This document shows, one piece after another, positions 17,021 through 26,744 of a DNA stretch of 64,000 bases (the first letter of the stretch is position 1; the number at the start of each line of letters is the position of its first letter). Under the pieces are notes generated by a model, which saw only the letters and a list, made by a program, of their open reading frames with translations, had not been told where the DNA came from and did not search any database. Both the position numbers and the translations under genes were made by a program. The stretch is from Fictibacillus norfolkensis (GTDB lineage: Bacteria > Bacillota > Bacilli > Bacillales > Fictibacillaceae), in NCBI RefSeq assembly GCF_014836645.1, contig NZ_JACSQM010000001.1, positions 124,001 to 188,000 on the forward strand. Direction: 5' to 3'.

Positions 17021-17758
17021 AGACACTTCCTCCTCAACTAATGTTCCACGTTCTTCACACATACTTGATCTTACTTCTAATGTAATATTATAGTTTTTAG
17101 CAAACTCAACCGCTCTCGGATGTAAGACGCCTGCACCGAGGTTCGCCATCTCTAACATCTCATCATAAGAGATCGAAGGTAGTTTTCTAGCTGAATTCAC
17201 TACACGGGGATCAGTCGTATACACACCCGTCACATCGGTATAGATGTCACATCGATCTGCATTAAGAGCTGCTGCTAGTGCAACGGCTGTTGTATCAGAT
17301 CCACCTCTACCAAGAGTGGCAATATCCTTTGTTTCAGGAATAATTCCTTGAAATCCAGCAACAACCACGACATGGCCATCTTTTAACAGCGAAGAGATGC
17401 GCTTTGAATCGATGTCTAGTATTCTTGCATTTGAAAAGGTATCTTCTGTTTGAATGCCCGCTTGCCATCCTGTTAATGATTGAGCTTTATATCCTTCTTG
17501 ATGGAGAGCCATCGTCAAAAGGGCGATCGTAATCTGTTCTCCCGTCGTAAGGAGCATATCCATCTCCCGTTTGGAAGGGTTCTGACTGATATCCGTAGCA
17601 AGCTTTACCAGTTCATCCGTTGTTTTACCCATCGCTGAAACAACAACTACTACTTCATTTCCTGCATCTACTTCATGGATAATTCGTTTTGCCACATTTT
17701 GTATTCGCTCAACTGAGCCAACACTAGTTCCACCAAATTTTTGAACAATTCTCCCCAT
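16520..17758 (-). CDS. lysC: Aspartokinase II, lysine-sensitive
   Basis: 412 aa enzyme phosphorylating aspartate, the first step toward lysine, diaminopimelate, threonine and methionine. Kinase domain 1-about 245 with VQKFGGTSVGS, VVVVSAMGKTTDEL and TLGRGGSDTTAVALAAAL; two ACT domains follow. The start is ATG 17758 (MGRIVQKFGG), preceded by GGATTGGAG; TTG 17767 is upstream in frame but lies at that signal. A lysine riboswitch with terminator occupies the leader, so lysine represses it in cis. Convergent with yslB. Confidence 0.96.
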   Translation of the reverse strand: MGRIVQKFGGTSVGSVERIQNVAKRIIHEVDAGNEVVVVVSAMGKTTDELVKLATDISQNPSKREMDMLLTTGEQITIALLTMALHQEGYKAQSLTGWQAGIQTEDTFSNARILDIDSKRISSLLKDGHVVVVAGFQGIIPETKDIATLGRGGSDTTAVALAAALNADRCDIYTDVTGVYTTDPRVVNSARKLPSISYDEMLEMANLGAGVLHPRAVEFAKNYNITLEVRSSMCEERGTLVEEEVSMEQNLMVRGLAFEGNITKITVSSVPNEMHALAELFTILASNGINVDIIIQNVLNEEKTNISFSIESNSLSATQEVLAAHQSKLGFESISYEQGLAKVSIVGSGMISNPGVAAKMFKALSDEEIMIKMVSTSEIKVSTVVKQEDMIKSIETLHDVFELDARVPVENT

Positions 17759-17884
17759 ATACTCCAATCCCTTCTTGTTGTAAGATTCTATCTCTTTTAT
17801 TAGAAGACTTTGTTGACGCTAAAATGACCACGTCTACTTAGTTTGCACGTATACTTTCAGGTCACTTATTTTTGAAAGTAAATA

Positions 17885-18148
17885 CAAAAAAGCAACAATA
17901 AGGAAAAACCCTATTGTTGCTATAATCCGTAGCAAGCCAAGTTTGTTCCCCCTCGTGAGATAGTCCTCCACACAAACCCTGGGGGGACTTGTGTGACAGC
18001 TCTGTATTTATTCAATACAGGTCCAGCATAAAAGACTAGAAGCCCTTTTACACTTCGGCAAGAATCCCCTTTCCACCATCATCACTAGAGCTTCTTCTCT
18101 TCAGATGGGTTACTATTGGTTCCTGCTCCTCTACCATCACTTCATACG
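17885..18148 (-). promoter_or_regulatory. Lysine riboswitch (L box) with terminator
   Basis: The 450-bp leader of lysC holds L-box landmarks on the minus strand: GTGATGGTAGAGGAGC near 18140, GCCGAAG at 18053-18059, GCTGGACCTGT with its pairing ACAG around 18000-18025, and GAGGACTATCTCACGAGGGGG. The expression platform is AGCAACAATA / TATTGTTGCT plus TTTTTT (17885-17921). Lysine binding should favour the terminator. A weak promoter candidate (TTGTTA ... TATAAA) lies just upstream near 18160-18185. Confidence 0.9.
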
Positions 18149-18206
18149 AAGCATGGCATATTTATAAAGTTGGATTCATTTTAACAAAGTTACTCAATGG
18201 CTGCAA

Positions 18207-19988
18207 CTACTCATTTGATAAAAATGCTTTTTCTATCAGCTCGGCCACTGGTTTAGGTACACCTGCTGCTTGAATTTCATCAACAGAAGCTTCTTTTAAC
18301 TTCTTTAATGATCCAAAATGGCGAAGAAGCATCTTCTTCCGTTTGTCACCGATACCCGCAATGTTGTCTAATGTTGATTCAAACATACTTTTAGAGCGAA
18401 CTTTTCGGTGGAAAGAGATCGCAAACCTATGAACTTCATCTTGAATTCGTTGCAACAGATAGAATTCCTGACTGTTTCTAGAGAGGTGTATCATCTCTGG
18501 AGGATCACCGATCCATAGCTGTGAGGTTCTATGCTTTTCATCTTTCGATAGACCTGCTACAGGAATAAATAAGTTAAGCTCGTTTTCTAACACATCTTGA
18601 GCGGCTGATATCTGCCCTTTTCCGCCATCGATCAGAATTAGACTAGGAAGTTCTCCTTCTTCTCTTAACACTCTTGTATATCTGCGGCGAACAACTTCTT
18701 TCATAGAAGCATAATCATCTGGTCCTTCTACAGATTTGATCTTGTATTTTCGATAATCCTTTTTATAAGGTTTACCATCAACAAAAACAACCATCGCAGA
18801 AACAGGATCTGTTCCATGTATATTCGAGTTATCGAACGCTTCGATACGATAAGGAGCAGCAATTCCCATTCTTTCGCCAAGGTTCTCAACGGCTTTGATC
18901 GTTCTCGCTTCATCATGTTCAATCAGGGCAAATTTTTCGTGAAGAGCTAAAGATGCGTTTTTAGTTGCTAACTCTACTAGCTCTTTCTTTTGTCCTTTTT
19001 TTGGTTGCAATACTTTTACTTGAAGAAGTTCCGATACAAGATTAGCATCTACTTCCTGAGGAAGCAGGATTTCTTTAGGCAAAAGGTGATTTTTTTGCAG
19101 ATAGAACTGACCAATAAAGGTCAATAGATCTTCATTCGCCTCTCCATAAAACGGAAAGACAGAAATATCTCGGGCGATCACTTTACCTTGTCTGATGAAG
19201 AAGACTTGTACACACATCCATCCTTTATCAAAATGGTAGCCAAACACGTCTCGATCGACTAAATCTGCCGTCATCATCTTTTGTTTTTCCATAACAGCTT
19301 CGATATGCTGTATCTGATCTCGAAGCTCTTTTGCGCGTTCAAAGTTCAATGCTTCAGAGGCTTCTAGCATCTTTTCCGATAACTCATTTTTAACATCCTG
19401 ATAACCGCCGTTAAGAAATCTTACGATGCCATCAACCATCTTCTTGTTTTCTTGTTCAGTTACATCATACACGCAAGGACCTAAACATTGGCCGATATGA
19501 TAATACAGACACACCCGTTTAGGCATCGTGTCACACTTTCGGAGCGGAAATATACGATCTAATAATTTTTTCGTTTCTTGGGCAGCATAAGCGTTCACGA
19601 ACGGACCAAAATATTTTCCGCCGTCTTTCTTAATCTTCCTTATATACAGAAGTCGTGGCTGTTTTTCAGCCGTAATCTTTAAGTATGGATAACTCTTATC
19701 ATCTTTTAGCATCACGTTATATCGAGGGTCATGCTTTTTTATTAAATTCATCTCTAGAACTAATGCTTCCATCTCAGTAGAAGTTACAATGTATTCAAAA
19801 TCTCTGATCTCACTTACAAGTCTCTGTGTTTTGCCATCATGTGTCCCAGAAAAATAAGACTTAACACGGTTCTTTAACACTTTCGCCTTACCAACATAAA
19901 TAACTTTCCCGAACTCATTCTTCATAAGATAGCAGCCGGGTTGATCTGGTAGCAACATTAATTTTTGTTTTACAGAAATAGAGGTCAA
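18207..19988 (-). CDS. uvrC: Excinuclease ABC subunit C
   Basis: 593 aa nucleotide-excision repair nuclease that makes both incisions after UvrAB recognises damage. GIY-YIG domain at the N-terminus ([26 protein letters not shown]), UVR motif with [11 protein letters not shown] about 200-235, RNase H-like endonuclease ([30 protein letters not shown]) and C-terminal helix-hairpin-helix ([18 protein letters not shown]). TTG 19988 is the best start: GGGGG lies 6 nt upstream and the length matches B. subtilis (598 aa). A longer reading to 20051 lacks an RBS. Confidence 0.95.
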   Translation of the reverse strand: MTSISVKQKLMLLPDQPGCYLMKNEFGKVIYVGKAKVLKNRVKSYFSGTHDGKTQRLVSEIRDFEYIVTSTEMEALVLEMNLIKKHDPRYNVMLKDDKSYPYLKITAEKQPRLLYIRKIKKDGGKYFGPFVNAYAAQETKKLLDRIFPLRKCDTMPKRVCLYYHIGQCLGPCVYDVTEQENKKMVDGIVRFLNGGYQDVKNELSEKMLEASEALNFERAKELRDQIQHIEAVMEKQKMMTADLVDRDVFGYHFDKGWMCVQVFFIRQGKVIARDISVFPFYGEANEDLLTFIGQFYLQKNHLLPKEILLPQEVDANLVSELLQVKVLQPKKGQKKELVELATKNASLALHEKFALIEHDEARTIKAVENLGERMGIAAPYRIEAFDNSNIHGTDPVSAMVVFVDGKPYKKDYRKYKIKSVEGPDDYASMKEVVRRRYTRVLREEGELPSLILIDGGKGQISAAQDVLENELNLFIPVAGLSKDEKHRTSQLWIGDPPEMIHLSRNSQEFYLLQRIQDEVHRFAISFHRKVRSKSMFESTLDNIAGIGDKRKKMLLRHFGSLKKLKEASVDEIQAAGVPKPVAELIEKAFLSNE

Positions 19989-20092
19989 TTTCTTCCCCCT
20001 TTCACTCTCAGCAGTCTTTTCAACTATCATATCATGTATCAACCTGATCATAATACTACCATGATTTCAATATCACATATTTTCATTTATCG

Positions 20093-20132
20093 ACAATATT
20101 TCCTAGAAAATATTGTGCATTTTGTAAAATGC
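20093..20132. repeat. Two adjacent palindromes between uvrC and trxA
   Basis: ACAATATTTCCTAGAAAATATTGT (20093-20116, palindromic with one mismatch pair) is followed directly by GCATTTTGTAAAATGC (20117-20132). They lie 105 bp upstream of the uvrC start and abut the trxA terminator. Could be operator sites or RNA hairpins. Confidence 0.6.
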
Positions 20133-20133
20133 A

Positions 20134-20164
20134 TAAAAAAAAGCCCGAGCAACGGGCTTTTTTG
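20134..20164 (-). terminator. Terminator of trxA
   Basis: AAAGCCCG AGCAA CGGGCTTT hairpin with T runs on both strands, 10 nt past the trxA stop. Confidence 0.88.
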
Positions 20165-20172
20165 GGTAAACC

Positions 20173-20484
20173 TTATTTATGTTTGTTTAATAGTTCAACT
20201 AAAGCTTCTTTCGGTTGGAAACCGACAACTTGATCTACCACTTGACCGTCTTTGAAAACAAGTAGAGTTGGAATACTCATAACTCCGAATTTACCAGCTG
20301 TTTCTTGGTTTTCATCAACATCAAGCTTAACTACTTTTACTTCTTCCATTTCTTGATCTACTTCTTCAAGAACAGGAGCAATCATTTTACAAGGTCCGCA
20401 CCATGGTGCCCAAAAGTCAGCAAGTACTAAACCTTCGTTCGTTTCTGTATTAAATGTTTGATCTGATGCATTAACAATAGCCAT
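20173..20484 (-). CDS. trxA: Thioredoxin
   Basis: 103 aa cytoplasmic dithiol oxidoreductase with the active site [10 protein letters not shown] (about 27-36) and the conserved cis-Pro in [11 protein letters not shown]. It reduces protein disulfides and supplies ribonucleotide reductase. RBS AAAGGAGGG. Order uvrC-trxA-etfA as in B. subtilis, except for a phosphatase gene inserted upstream. Confidence 0.97.
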   Translation of the reverse strand: MAIVNASDQTFNTETNEGLVLADFWAPWCGPCKMIAPVLEEVDQEMEEVKVVKLDVDENQETAGKFGVMSIPTLLVFKDGQVVDQVVGFQPKEALVELLNKHK

Positions 20485-20598
20485 TTATTTGGCCCTCCTT
20501 TTAAATAACAAAGTGTAAACAAAGTATATCTCACAAATGTTTCAGTTGCTAATAGTTTGCTCACGTTTATGGTACCCAAGTTTTTAATTCGACAAACG

Positions 20599-21195
20599 TT
20601 ATATTGTTGCACTCGTTTCAAGATGTTTTTGACAGTTAAATAATTCACAATTCCAATCGTTTTCTGCTTTTAGGTTAAAGACCGAAAATGACGTGTTATT
20701 AAGTCCGTACCAGCGATCAGTATCGTCTTGCAGAAGCTCTTTGAAGATCCTTACAAGCAATGCTCCATGAGTGATGACCAGAACTTTCTCGCCATTATGC
20801 TTTTGAACAATGTCGTTTAGGGCTGCTTTCCATCTAGTATCTGCATCTTCATTTGGTTCTCTGCCTAGATCAAGTTCCATCCAATTTTCTCCCCAGCGTT
20901 CGACTCGTTCGATTTCAGTGGTACCTTCTGTCTCTCCGAATGAGATCTCGCGAAGTCTATCATCAGCCAACACGTTTAGACCCGTAATTCCGCTAATTGC
21001 CTCAGCTGTTTTATATGCTCTGAGTAGTGGACTGGCATATATAGCATCCCATTTCTCATCTGCAAATCTTTTTGCTAAACGTTCTGCTTGATACTTTCCG
21101 TTATTGTTAAGCGGTATATCCTTGCATCCTTGAGCTCTTTTTTCAGTATTCCAATCGGTTTCACCGTGACGAATGAATGCAATTGTTGTCATCAT
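20599..21195 (-). CDS. Histidine phosphatase (phosphoglycerate mutase-like)
   Basis: 198 aa. The catalytic RHG motif is in FIRHGETDWN (about 7-16) and the second histidine in VLVITHGALLVRIF; the conserved Arg is in YASPLLRAYKTAEAI and the acid in EISFGETEGT. This is a cofactor-independent-type phosphatase rather than a glycolytic mutase, which is usually longer; the substrate is unknown. RBS GAGGAAGG. It lies between trxA and etfA, where I recall no such gene in B. subtilis. Confidence 0.9.
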   Translation of the reverse strand: MMTTIAFIRHGETDWNTEKRAQGCKDIPLNNNGKYQAERLAKRFADEKWDAIYASPLLRAYKTAEAISGITGLNVLADDRLREISFGETEGTTEIERVERWGENWMELDLGREPNEDADTRWKAALNDIVQKHNGEKVLVITHGALLVRIFKELLQDDTDRWYGLNNTSFSVFNLKAENDWNCELFNCQKHLETSATI

Positions 21196-21263
21196 ACACC
21201 TTCCTCGTTACATGATTGAAAAAAACGTCCAGAAAAACGGACGTTTTCATTCTTTACATTCTA

Positions 21264-22235
21264 TTATACTAACACTTTCTTAAACTCTTCTGTTAATAAT
21301 GGAACGACTTCAAAAAGGTCACCAACAATTCCGTAATCTGCTACTGAAAAGATACTAGCTTCTGGATCTTTGTTGATCGCAACGATTACTTTAGAGTTGG
21401 ACATCCCAGCTAGATGCTGAATAGCTCCAGAGATTCCACAAGCAATATACAGATCAGGGGTGACAACTTTACCTGTTTGACCAATCTGCAATGAATAATC
21501 ACAATAGTCCGCATCACAAGCACCACGTGAAGCTCCTACAGCTGCACCAAGTACATCTGCAAGTTCTTGAAGAGGTTTGAAACCATCTTCAGATTTAACG
21601 CCTCGACCACCGGCAACAATAATCTTTGCTTCCGCTAGATCTACGCCTGTAGACGCTTTACGAACAACTTCTTTAACAATCGTTCTTAAGTCTTTGATGT
21701 CAACAGATACAGATGTTACATCACCAGAGCGAGATTCATCTTTCTCTAATGGTGCGATGTTATTCGGGCGAATCGTAACGAATACAAGGCCATCAGAGAT
21801 TAATTTCTTTTCAAAGGCTTTTCCTGAATAAACTGGACGAGTAAACACAGTGTTTTCACCAGCTTGTTCAAGTCCAGTAACATCTGAGATCAGTCCAGAT
21901 TCTAAACGAGCTGCAAGTCTTGGAGAAAGGTCTTTTCCTAAAGATGTGTGTCCGAACACGATAGCTTCAGGGCTTTCATCATCGATAATCTGCTTTAACG
22001 TTTGGAAATAACCATCTGGAGTATAGTTCGCTAGCTTCTCATGTTCCGCTGTGAGTACACGATCAGCTCCATAGTGAAATAATTCTGCTGCTAACGACTG
22101 AACAGAGTCACCACATAATACTGCGAACACTTCTCCGCCGCCAGAAATTTCTTTTGCTGCTGCAATTGCTTCGAATGAAACATTACGTAATGCACCGTCA
22201 CGGGATTCTGCAAGTACTAAAACTTTTTTTGCCAT
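21264..22235 (-). CDS. etfA: Electron transfer flavoprotein alpha subunit
   Basis: 323 aa. The FAD domain is at the C-terminus (VVAGGRGVKSEDGF, GASRGACDADYC, YIACGISGAIQHLAGM, VAINKDPEASIF). With EtfB it takes electrons from acyl-CoA dehydrogenases and hands them to the quinone pool. Last gene of fadR-fadB-etfB-etfA, 12 nt behind etfB. Confidence 0.96.
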   Translation of the reverse strand: MAKKVLVLAESRDGALRNVSFEAIAAAKEISGGGEVFAVLCGDSVQSLAAELFHYGADRVLTAEHEKLANYTPDGYFQTLKQIIDDESPEAIVFGHTSLGKDLSPRLAARLESGLISDVTGLEQAGENTVFTRPVYSGKAFEKKLISDGLVFVTIRPNNIAPLEKDESRSGDVTSVSVDIKDLRTIVKEVVRKASTGVDLAEAKIIVAGGRGVKSEDGFKPLQELADVLGAAVGASRGACDADYCDYSLQIGQTGKVVTPDLYIACGISGAIQHLAGMSNSKVIVAINKDPEASIFSVADYGIVGDLFEVVPLLTEEFKKVLV

Positions 22236-22247
22236 GATGACTCCTCC

Positions 22248-23018
22248 TTATATTACCTTCGCTTCGTTTCTTAACAGAGATACAAGTTCTTTTACTTGCT
22301 CTGGTGTTTCACCTGTTAGGATTTTTCCAGCTTCCTTTTTAGGTGGAAGATACACTTCTACAGTTTTTGTTTTCGCTTCAACTTCATCTTCATCAATATC
22401 AAGATCATCTAGCTCTAGCGTTTCAAGAGGCTTTTTCTTTGCTTTCATAATCCCTGGCAACGAAGGATAACGCGGCTCGTTCAATCCTTGTTGTGCTGTT
22501 ACCAATAATGGAAGAGATGTTTCGATCTTCTCAAGATCTCCTTCAACATCGCGTTCGATGTTTACAGTCGTACCGTTTATTTCAATCTTAGTGATCGTTG
22601 TTACGTGTGGAATATCTAATAGTTCTGCAAGACGCGGTCCAACTTGACCAGTACCGTTATCAATCGCAACGTTTCCGCCTAGAATAATGTCGTATTCTTT
22701 ATCTTTAAAGTAAGCTGCCAAAACTGACGAAGTCGTAAATTGATCTTGGCTGTCCAAGTCTTCGTTTGAGATAAGAACCGCTTGATCTGCTCCCATAGCC
22801 AGTGCTGTGCGAAGTTCTTTTTCAGAATCTTCGTCTCCAACCGTGACAACCGTAACAGTGCCACCGTGGGCATCTTTTAATGTGATCGCTTCTTCGATCG
22901 CATATTCGTCATATGGATTAATAATAAATTCTGCACTATCTTCAGAGACCTTGTTGTTTGAAACCGAAATTTTTTCCTCTGTATCAAAAGTACGTTTTAA
23001 AATAACAAAAATGTTCAT
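22248..23018 (-). CDS. etfB: Electron transfer flavoprotein beta subunit
   Basis: 256 aa AMP-binding partner of EtfA. Typical segments: NPYDEYAIEEAITLKD near the N-terminus, TALAMGADQAVLI, ILGGNVAIDNGTGQVGPRLAE and GLNEPRYPSLPGIMKAKKKP. Full length. It sits between the hydratase and etfA with 12-15 nt gaps, clearly co-transcribed for beta-oxidation. Confidence 0.96.
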   Translation of the reverse strand: MNIFVILKRTFDTEEKISVSNNKVSEDSAEFIINPYDEYAIEEAITLKDAHGGTVTVVTVGDEDSEKELRTALAMGADQAVLISNEDLDSQDQFTTSSVLAAYFKDKEYDIILGGNVAIDNGTGQVGPRLAELLDIPHVTTITKIEINGTTVNIERDVEGDLEKIETSLPLLVTAQQGLNEPRYPSLPGIMKAKKKPLETLELDDLDIDEDEVEAKTKTVEVYLPPKKEAGKILTGETPEQVKELVSLLRNEAKVI

Positions 23019-23032
23019 CGTTACCCTCCTAG

Positions 23033-23806
23033 TTATCGGTCCTGAAATTCAGGCTGTCTTTTTTCAATAAATGCTGAGATTCCTTCTTGCCCATCGAAAC
23101 TTTTAAAAGCTTTTCCGAACAGTTCTTGCTCTTTCTCTGCACCTTTTTCATAGAGTCCATGTCTCGCATAATTCAACAATTCTAATGTGTACTTAATGGA
23201 GACGGCACTTTTCATAGAAAATTCTTCAGCCATTTTGTAAGCCTTTTCAAAAAGTTCTTCTGTTGGATAAGAGCTGTTTGCTAAACCAAATGTGACAGCA
23301 TCTTTTCCTGAGATCGGCTTACTTGAAAGGAGCATCTCGCAAGCTTTAGGTACACCTACAAGCTGTGGCAGTCTTTGCGTTCCTGCAAATCCCGGAACCA
23401 GTCCTAGTGTGAGCTCGGGAAGACCAAGTTTCGCATCTTCGGCCACAAGTCTTATGTGGCAACTCATCGCAAGTTCAAGACCGCCACCAAGCGCTGCCCC
23501 ATGAATCGCAGCGATCACTGGTTTTGAGAACTGTTCGATTCGGTTGAAAACATCTTGTCCCTTTTTTCCAAGCTCTGCAAAACCTTTTTCATCAGTAACT
23601 TCTGTAAACTCTTTGATATCAGCACCTGCAGAAAAGAAACGTCCTTCTCCTAAAATAACAATTGCTTTAACCGCGTTATCATTTTCGATCTGATCGAGTG
23701 CTTTGTCGATTTCCGCGATTACTCCCGTTGATAATGCATTGGCTGGCGCACGATTAAGTTTGATCGTAGCCACTTTATTTTGTTTTTCAATTTGTAAGAA
23801 TTCCAA
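23033..23806 (-). CDS. fadB: Enoyl-CoA hydratase
   Basis: 257 aa crotonase-fold enzyme hydrating trans-2-enoyl-CoA in fatty acid degradation. The oxyanion-hole segments GRFFSAGADIKEF and HGAALGGGLELAMSCHIR and the catalytic glutamate region LGLPELTLGLVPGFAGTQRLP are present. Start TTG 23806 with AGGAGG 10 nt upstream. It lies 26 nt after fadR, as in the B. subtilis lcfA-fadR-fadB-etfBA cluster. Confidence 0.94.
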   Translation of the reverse strand: MEFLQIEKQNKVATIKLNRAPANALSTGVIAEIDKALDQIENDNAVKAIVILGEGRFFSAGADIKEFTEVTDEKGFAELGKKGQDVFNRIEQFSKPVIAAIHGAALGGGLELAMSCHIRLVAEDAKLGLPELTLGLVPGFAGTQRLPQLVGVPKACEMLLSSKPISGKDAVTFGLANSSYPTEELFEKAYKMAEEFSMKSAVSIKYTLELLNYARHGLYEKGAEKEQELFGKAFKSFDGQEGISAFIEKRQPEFQDR

Positions 23807-23832
23807 CTTCGCATTCCCTCCTTATTTGAAAA

Positions 23833-24435
23833 TCAATCATCTGGATTTACAGACCGTACGGACAGACCGTTTACAAGCATCTGATGTACGGGACCAGCAA
23901 GAGCAGGAAGATCATATCGATGATCGTTCATCACCCAGTTTGTTGCTGTTTCGTCAATTGTTCCAAAGATCATCTGACGAGCTAATCTGTAATCCATGTT
24001 CTTAACAAAAACACCTTCATGCATTCCGTCCTTCAAGATAGAATCGATTAAATCTAAGTACCTCTTTAATACTTCACCGATTTTTGCACGAAGTTGTCTG
24101 TTTGTCTGCCTAAGTTCTAGCTGAGTTACGATTGATAGTTCAAAATCAGCAGTCAGTTGCTTAAAGTGCATCTCAACAAGAATTCTAAGCTTCTCAATCG
24201 CTGAATCGTTACTTTTCAGCTCGTTTTCTGTTTTTTCGATAAAGGTCCCCATCTTCTCATTAAAAACAGAAACAAGCAGATCTTCTTTATTTTTAAAATA
24301 TAGATAGATGGTGCCGTCAGCGACACCTGCTTCTTTCGCTATCTTTGAAACTTGGGATTGATGATAGCCGTGCTCCGCGATTACATTTACAGCTGCATCA
24401 ATTATTTTTTCATATTTTGGACCTTTACGTTTCAT
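23833..24435 (-). CDS. fadR: TetR-family fatty-acid degradation repressor FadR
   Basis: 200 aa. N-terminal helix-turn-helix (about 10-55: KIIDAAVNVIAEHGYHQSQV, then KEAGVADGTIYLYFKNKEDLL) and a helical ligand domain. In B. subtilis FadR (YsiA) represses beta-oxidation genes and is released by long-chain acyl-CoA. Its 18-bp operator lies 43 bp upstream, just behind a strong promoter, so it should repress itself and fadB-etfBA. Confidence 0.95.
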   Translation of the reverse strand: MKRKGPKYEKIIDAAVNVIAEHGYHQSQVSKIAKEAGVADGTIYLYFKNKEDLLVSVFNEKMGTFIEKTENELKSNDSAIEKLRILVEMHFKQLTADFELSIVTQLELRQTNRQLRAKIGEVLKRYLDLIDSILKDGMHEGVFVKNMDYRLARQMIFGTIDETATNWVMNDHRYDLPALAGPVHQMLVNGLSVRSVNPDD

Positions 24436-24478
24436 TTCTATCGCCTCTTTTTGTATAACACAATCATCTTTTCAAAAA

Positions 24479-24496
24479 TGAATGATTGTTCATTCA
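24479..24496. promoter_or_regulatory. FadR operator
   Basis: TGAATGATTGTTCATTCA: an inverted repeat fitting the known FadR box TGAATGAMTANTCATTCA closely. It lies 2 bp downstream of the -10 box of the fadR promoter, where binding would block transcription. Confidence 0.88.
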
Positions 24497-24498
24497 TA

Positions 24499-24528
24499 AT
24501 TGTAAAACAAATCTTTCTTTTCTGTCAA
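24499..24528 (-). promoter_or_regulatory. Promoter of fadR-fadB-etfB-etfA
   Basis: Minus strand TTGACA (24523-24528), 18-bp spacer, TACAAT (24499-24504), followed directly by the FadR operator. Confidence 0.8.
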
Positions 24529-24616
24529 TTTCATTATGTCATTTTTTCTATACATTTTACAAGTTTAACTTGAAGATAACGTTTTTTCATTTTTGCAAAG
24601 TGATATTTTCACATAG

Positions 24617-24642
24617 AAAAAGCCGCCAGGTGGCAGCTTTTT
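24617..24642 (-). terminator. Terminator of fadD
   Basis: AAAAAGC(C/T)GCC AGGT GGC(A/G)GCTTTTT hairpin; it takes in the last bases of fadD and has T runs on both exits. Confidence 0.82.
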
Positions 24643-26332
24643 ACGAGCTTTGTTTTGCCTTCTCACGTTCTTCTTCCAAAAGAACTCTTCTTAAGATTTT
24701 TCCTACCATCGTCTTAGGAAGCTCTTGTCTGAACTCATAAAGCCTAGGTACTTTAAAGGATGCAAGATGTTCCCGGCAGAATTTATTTAACTCTTCTTCC
24801 GTACTTTCTGCCCCTTCCTTTAAAACAACAAAAGCTTTGACCGTCTCTCCTCTGTATGCATCAGGCACACCGACTACTACAGCTTCTTTTACTTTTTCGT
24901 GTTCATATAAAACCTCTTCTACTTCACGAGGATAAATATTAAATCCTCCTGCAATGATCAAATCTTTTTTGCGGTCCACGATGTAAAAGTAACCTTTTTC
25001 ATCCATATAACCCATATCCCCTGTAATCAACCAATCTTCTCTGAATACAGATGCGGTTTCTTCGGGTTGGTTCCAATACCCTTTCATAACCTGAGGTCCT
25101 CTTACAGCTAACTCTCCGATCTCACCTGGCTCTGCCCATTCACCTGTCTCAGCTGAGATGATTGCTGCTTCAGTGTTTGGCCAAGGTAACCCGATACTGC
25201 CTCTTACCTGATCTCCATAAATGAGATTCGCATGAGTAACAGGTGAAGCCTCAGTAAGTCCATACCCTTCTACTAACGATCCTGAAATGACTGCTTGGAA
25301 TTTTTGTTGCACTTCAAGCGGCAGAGCAGCTGAACCGCTTATACATGCTTGAATGGATGAAAGATCGTATTTTTCTAAATCTGGATGATTCAGAAGGGCG
25401 ATATACATTGTCGGAGCGCCTGGAAATAGCGTTGGTCGTTCCTTATGAATCGTCTTCAAAACTTGCGCTGGATCAAACCTCGGAAGAATGATCATCTCTG
25501 CTCTCGTTATGATGCCAAGATTCATTACACACGTCATCCCATATACATGGAAGAAAGGCAGAGCACCGAGAATTTTTTCTTTTCCCTCTCTGTTTTTATA
25601 CATCCAAGTATTGCACTGTAACGCATTCGTGACTAGATTCTTGTGAGTCAGCATCACACCTTTTGCTGGCCCTGTTGTACCCCCAGTATACTGCAGCAGG
25701 GCAAGATCCTCATCGGGGTCCACCTCTACTTGTGGCTTTACTGGTTGAGAGCGCTTCTGCAGATCTTTAAACGAATGAACTTCATGATTGTACGTAATAT
25801 CAACGACTACTGTTGGATTCTGCCTCTTTTGAATAAATGGATAGATCAAATTCTTAGGAAAAGGCAGATAATCCTTCACAGAGGTCATGATGATGTGTTC
25901 AATGTTCGTATCTCCTCGAACGGCTGAGATTCTTCCAAACAAAAGATCTAATCCTACAATGACTTTTGCCCCGCTGTCAGATAACTGATGGCGTAATTCT
26001 CTCTCCGTGTAAAGAGGATTTGTCTGTACAACGATTCCGCCTATAAAAAGCGTGCCGTAATAGGCGATTACTGCCTGTGGACAGTTGGGCAGCATGATGG
26101 CAACACGATCACCCTTTTTTACACCAAGGGATGTTAAAGCATGCGCGAAGCGTAAACTGCATTCATGAAGCTCACCGAATGTTAATGTTTTTCCTAAAAA
26201 GTGTACAGCAGTTTTATCTGTTTTTTCTTCTGCTGCTGATTCTAAATACGCGAATAAAGGTTTGCTGTCGTAATCAAGATGTCCCGGAATCTCACTAGGG
26301 TAACTGTTGAGCCACCGTCTTTCCACTTGCAT
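24641..26332 (-). CDS. lcfA: Long-chain fatty acid-CoA ligase
   Basis: 563 aa AMP-forming ligase activating fatty acids to acyl-CoA. ATP motif YTGGTTGPAKGVMLTHKN, A5 motif GYGLTEASPV, and the hinge and A8-A10 region WLITGDMGYMDEKGYFYIVDRKKD ... LPKTMVGKILRR. ATG 26332 follows AGGAGG by only 2 nt; a GTG two codons on (26326) has ideal spacing, so the start may shift by two residues. It ends in its own terminator, so it is separated from fadR by a terminator and a new promoter. Confidence 0.95.
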   Translation of the reverse strand: MQVERRWLNSYPSEIPGHLDYDSKPLFAYLESAAEEKTDKTAVHFLGKTLTFGELHECSLRFAHALTSLGVKKGDRVAIMLPNCPQAVIAYYGTLFIGGIVVQTNPLYTERELRHQLSDSGAKVIVGLDLLFGRISAVRGDTNIEHIIMTSVKDYLPFPKNLIYPFIQKRQNPTVVVDITYNHEVHSFKDLQKRSQPVKPQVEVDPDEDLALLQYTGGTTGPAKGVMLTHKNLVTNALQCNTWMYKNREGKEKILGALPFFHVYGMTCVMNLGIITRAEMIILPRFDPAQVLKTIHKERPTLFPGAPTMYIALLNHPDLEKYDLSSIQACISGSAALPLEVQQKFQAVISGSLVEGYGLTEASPVTHANLIYGDQVRGSIGLPWPNTEAAIISAETGEWAEPGEIGELAVRGPQVMKGYWNQPEETASVFREDWLITGDMGYMDEKGYFYIVDRKKDLIIAGGFNIYPREVEEVLYEHEKVKEAVVVGVPDAYRGETVKAFVVLKEGAESTEEELNKFCREHLASFKVPRLYEFRQELPKTMVGKILRRVLLEEEREKAKQSS

Positions 26333-26518
26333 CTCCTCCTTTAATTCACGCCTTCCTTCAAAATTTCTATATCTTTATTCCTATTATATTGAAAACGCAT
26401 ACAATTTTATATACTTTTTTAAAAATTATAAATAATTAAATAATACGGTTCTAAAAATAGTATTTGGGCATAAGCCAAAAATCTTTATGTTGCGAATTCA
26501 TCGTAGGATTTGAAAGTA

Positions 26519-26648
26519 GTTGATTTCCGCTCCAGGTTGCACGCTTTCCGCGGGGCAGGCGGTGAGCCACATTCTTAACGTTTCACTCTTAAGTGTCTCA
26601 CCTGCCCGCCTGTCCCGCAGGAGTCGGCAACCTTACGCTACAATCAAT
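26519..26648 (+). repeat. Fold-back intergenic repeat, copy B
   Basis: Core GTTGATTTCCGCTCCAGG, TTGC, CGCTTTCC, GGGGCAGGCGGTGAG, central loop, CTCACCTGCCCGCCTGTCCC, GGAGTC, CAATCAA. The arms are imperfect inverted repeats that could form one long hairpin. The rest of the 450-bp gap between lcfA and the small ORF at 26782 is AT-rich and shows nothing else except the terminator at 26745. Confidence 0.85.
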
Positions 26649-26744
26649 TCGCACAGAAGAAAATAGAAACAATAAAAGGAACATTCTTTTTAGTAATCAT
26701 TAAAGATTAATAACAATTAAAGAACAGTCTATAAGAAAACAATA

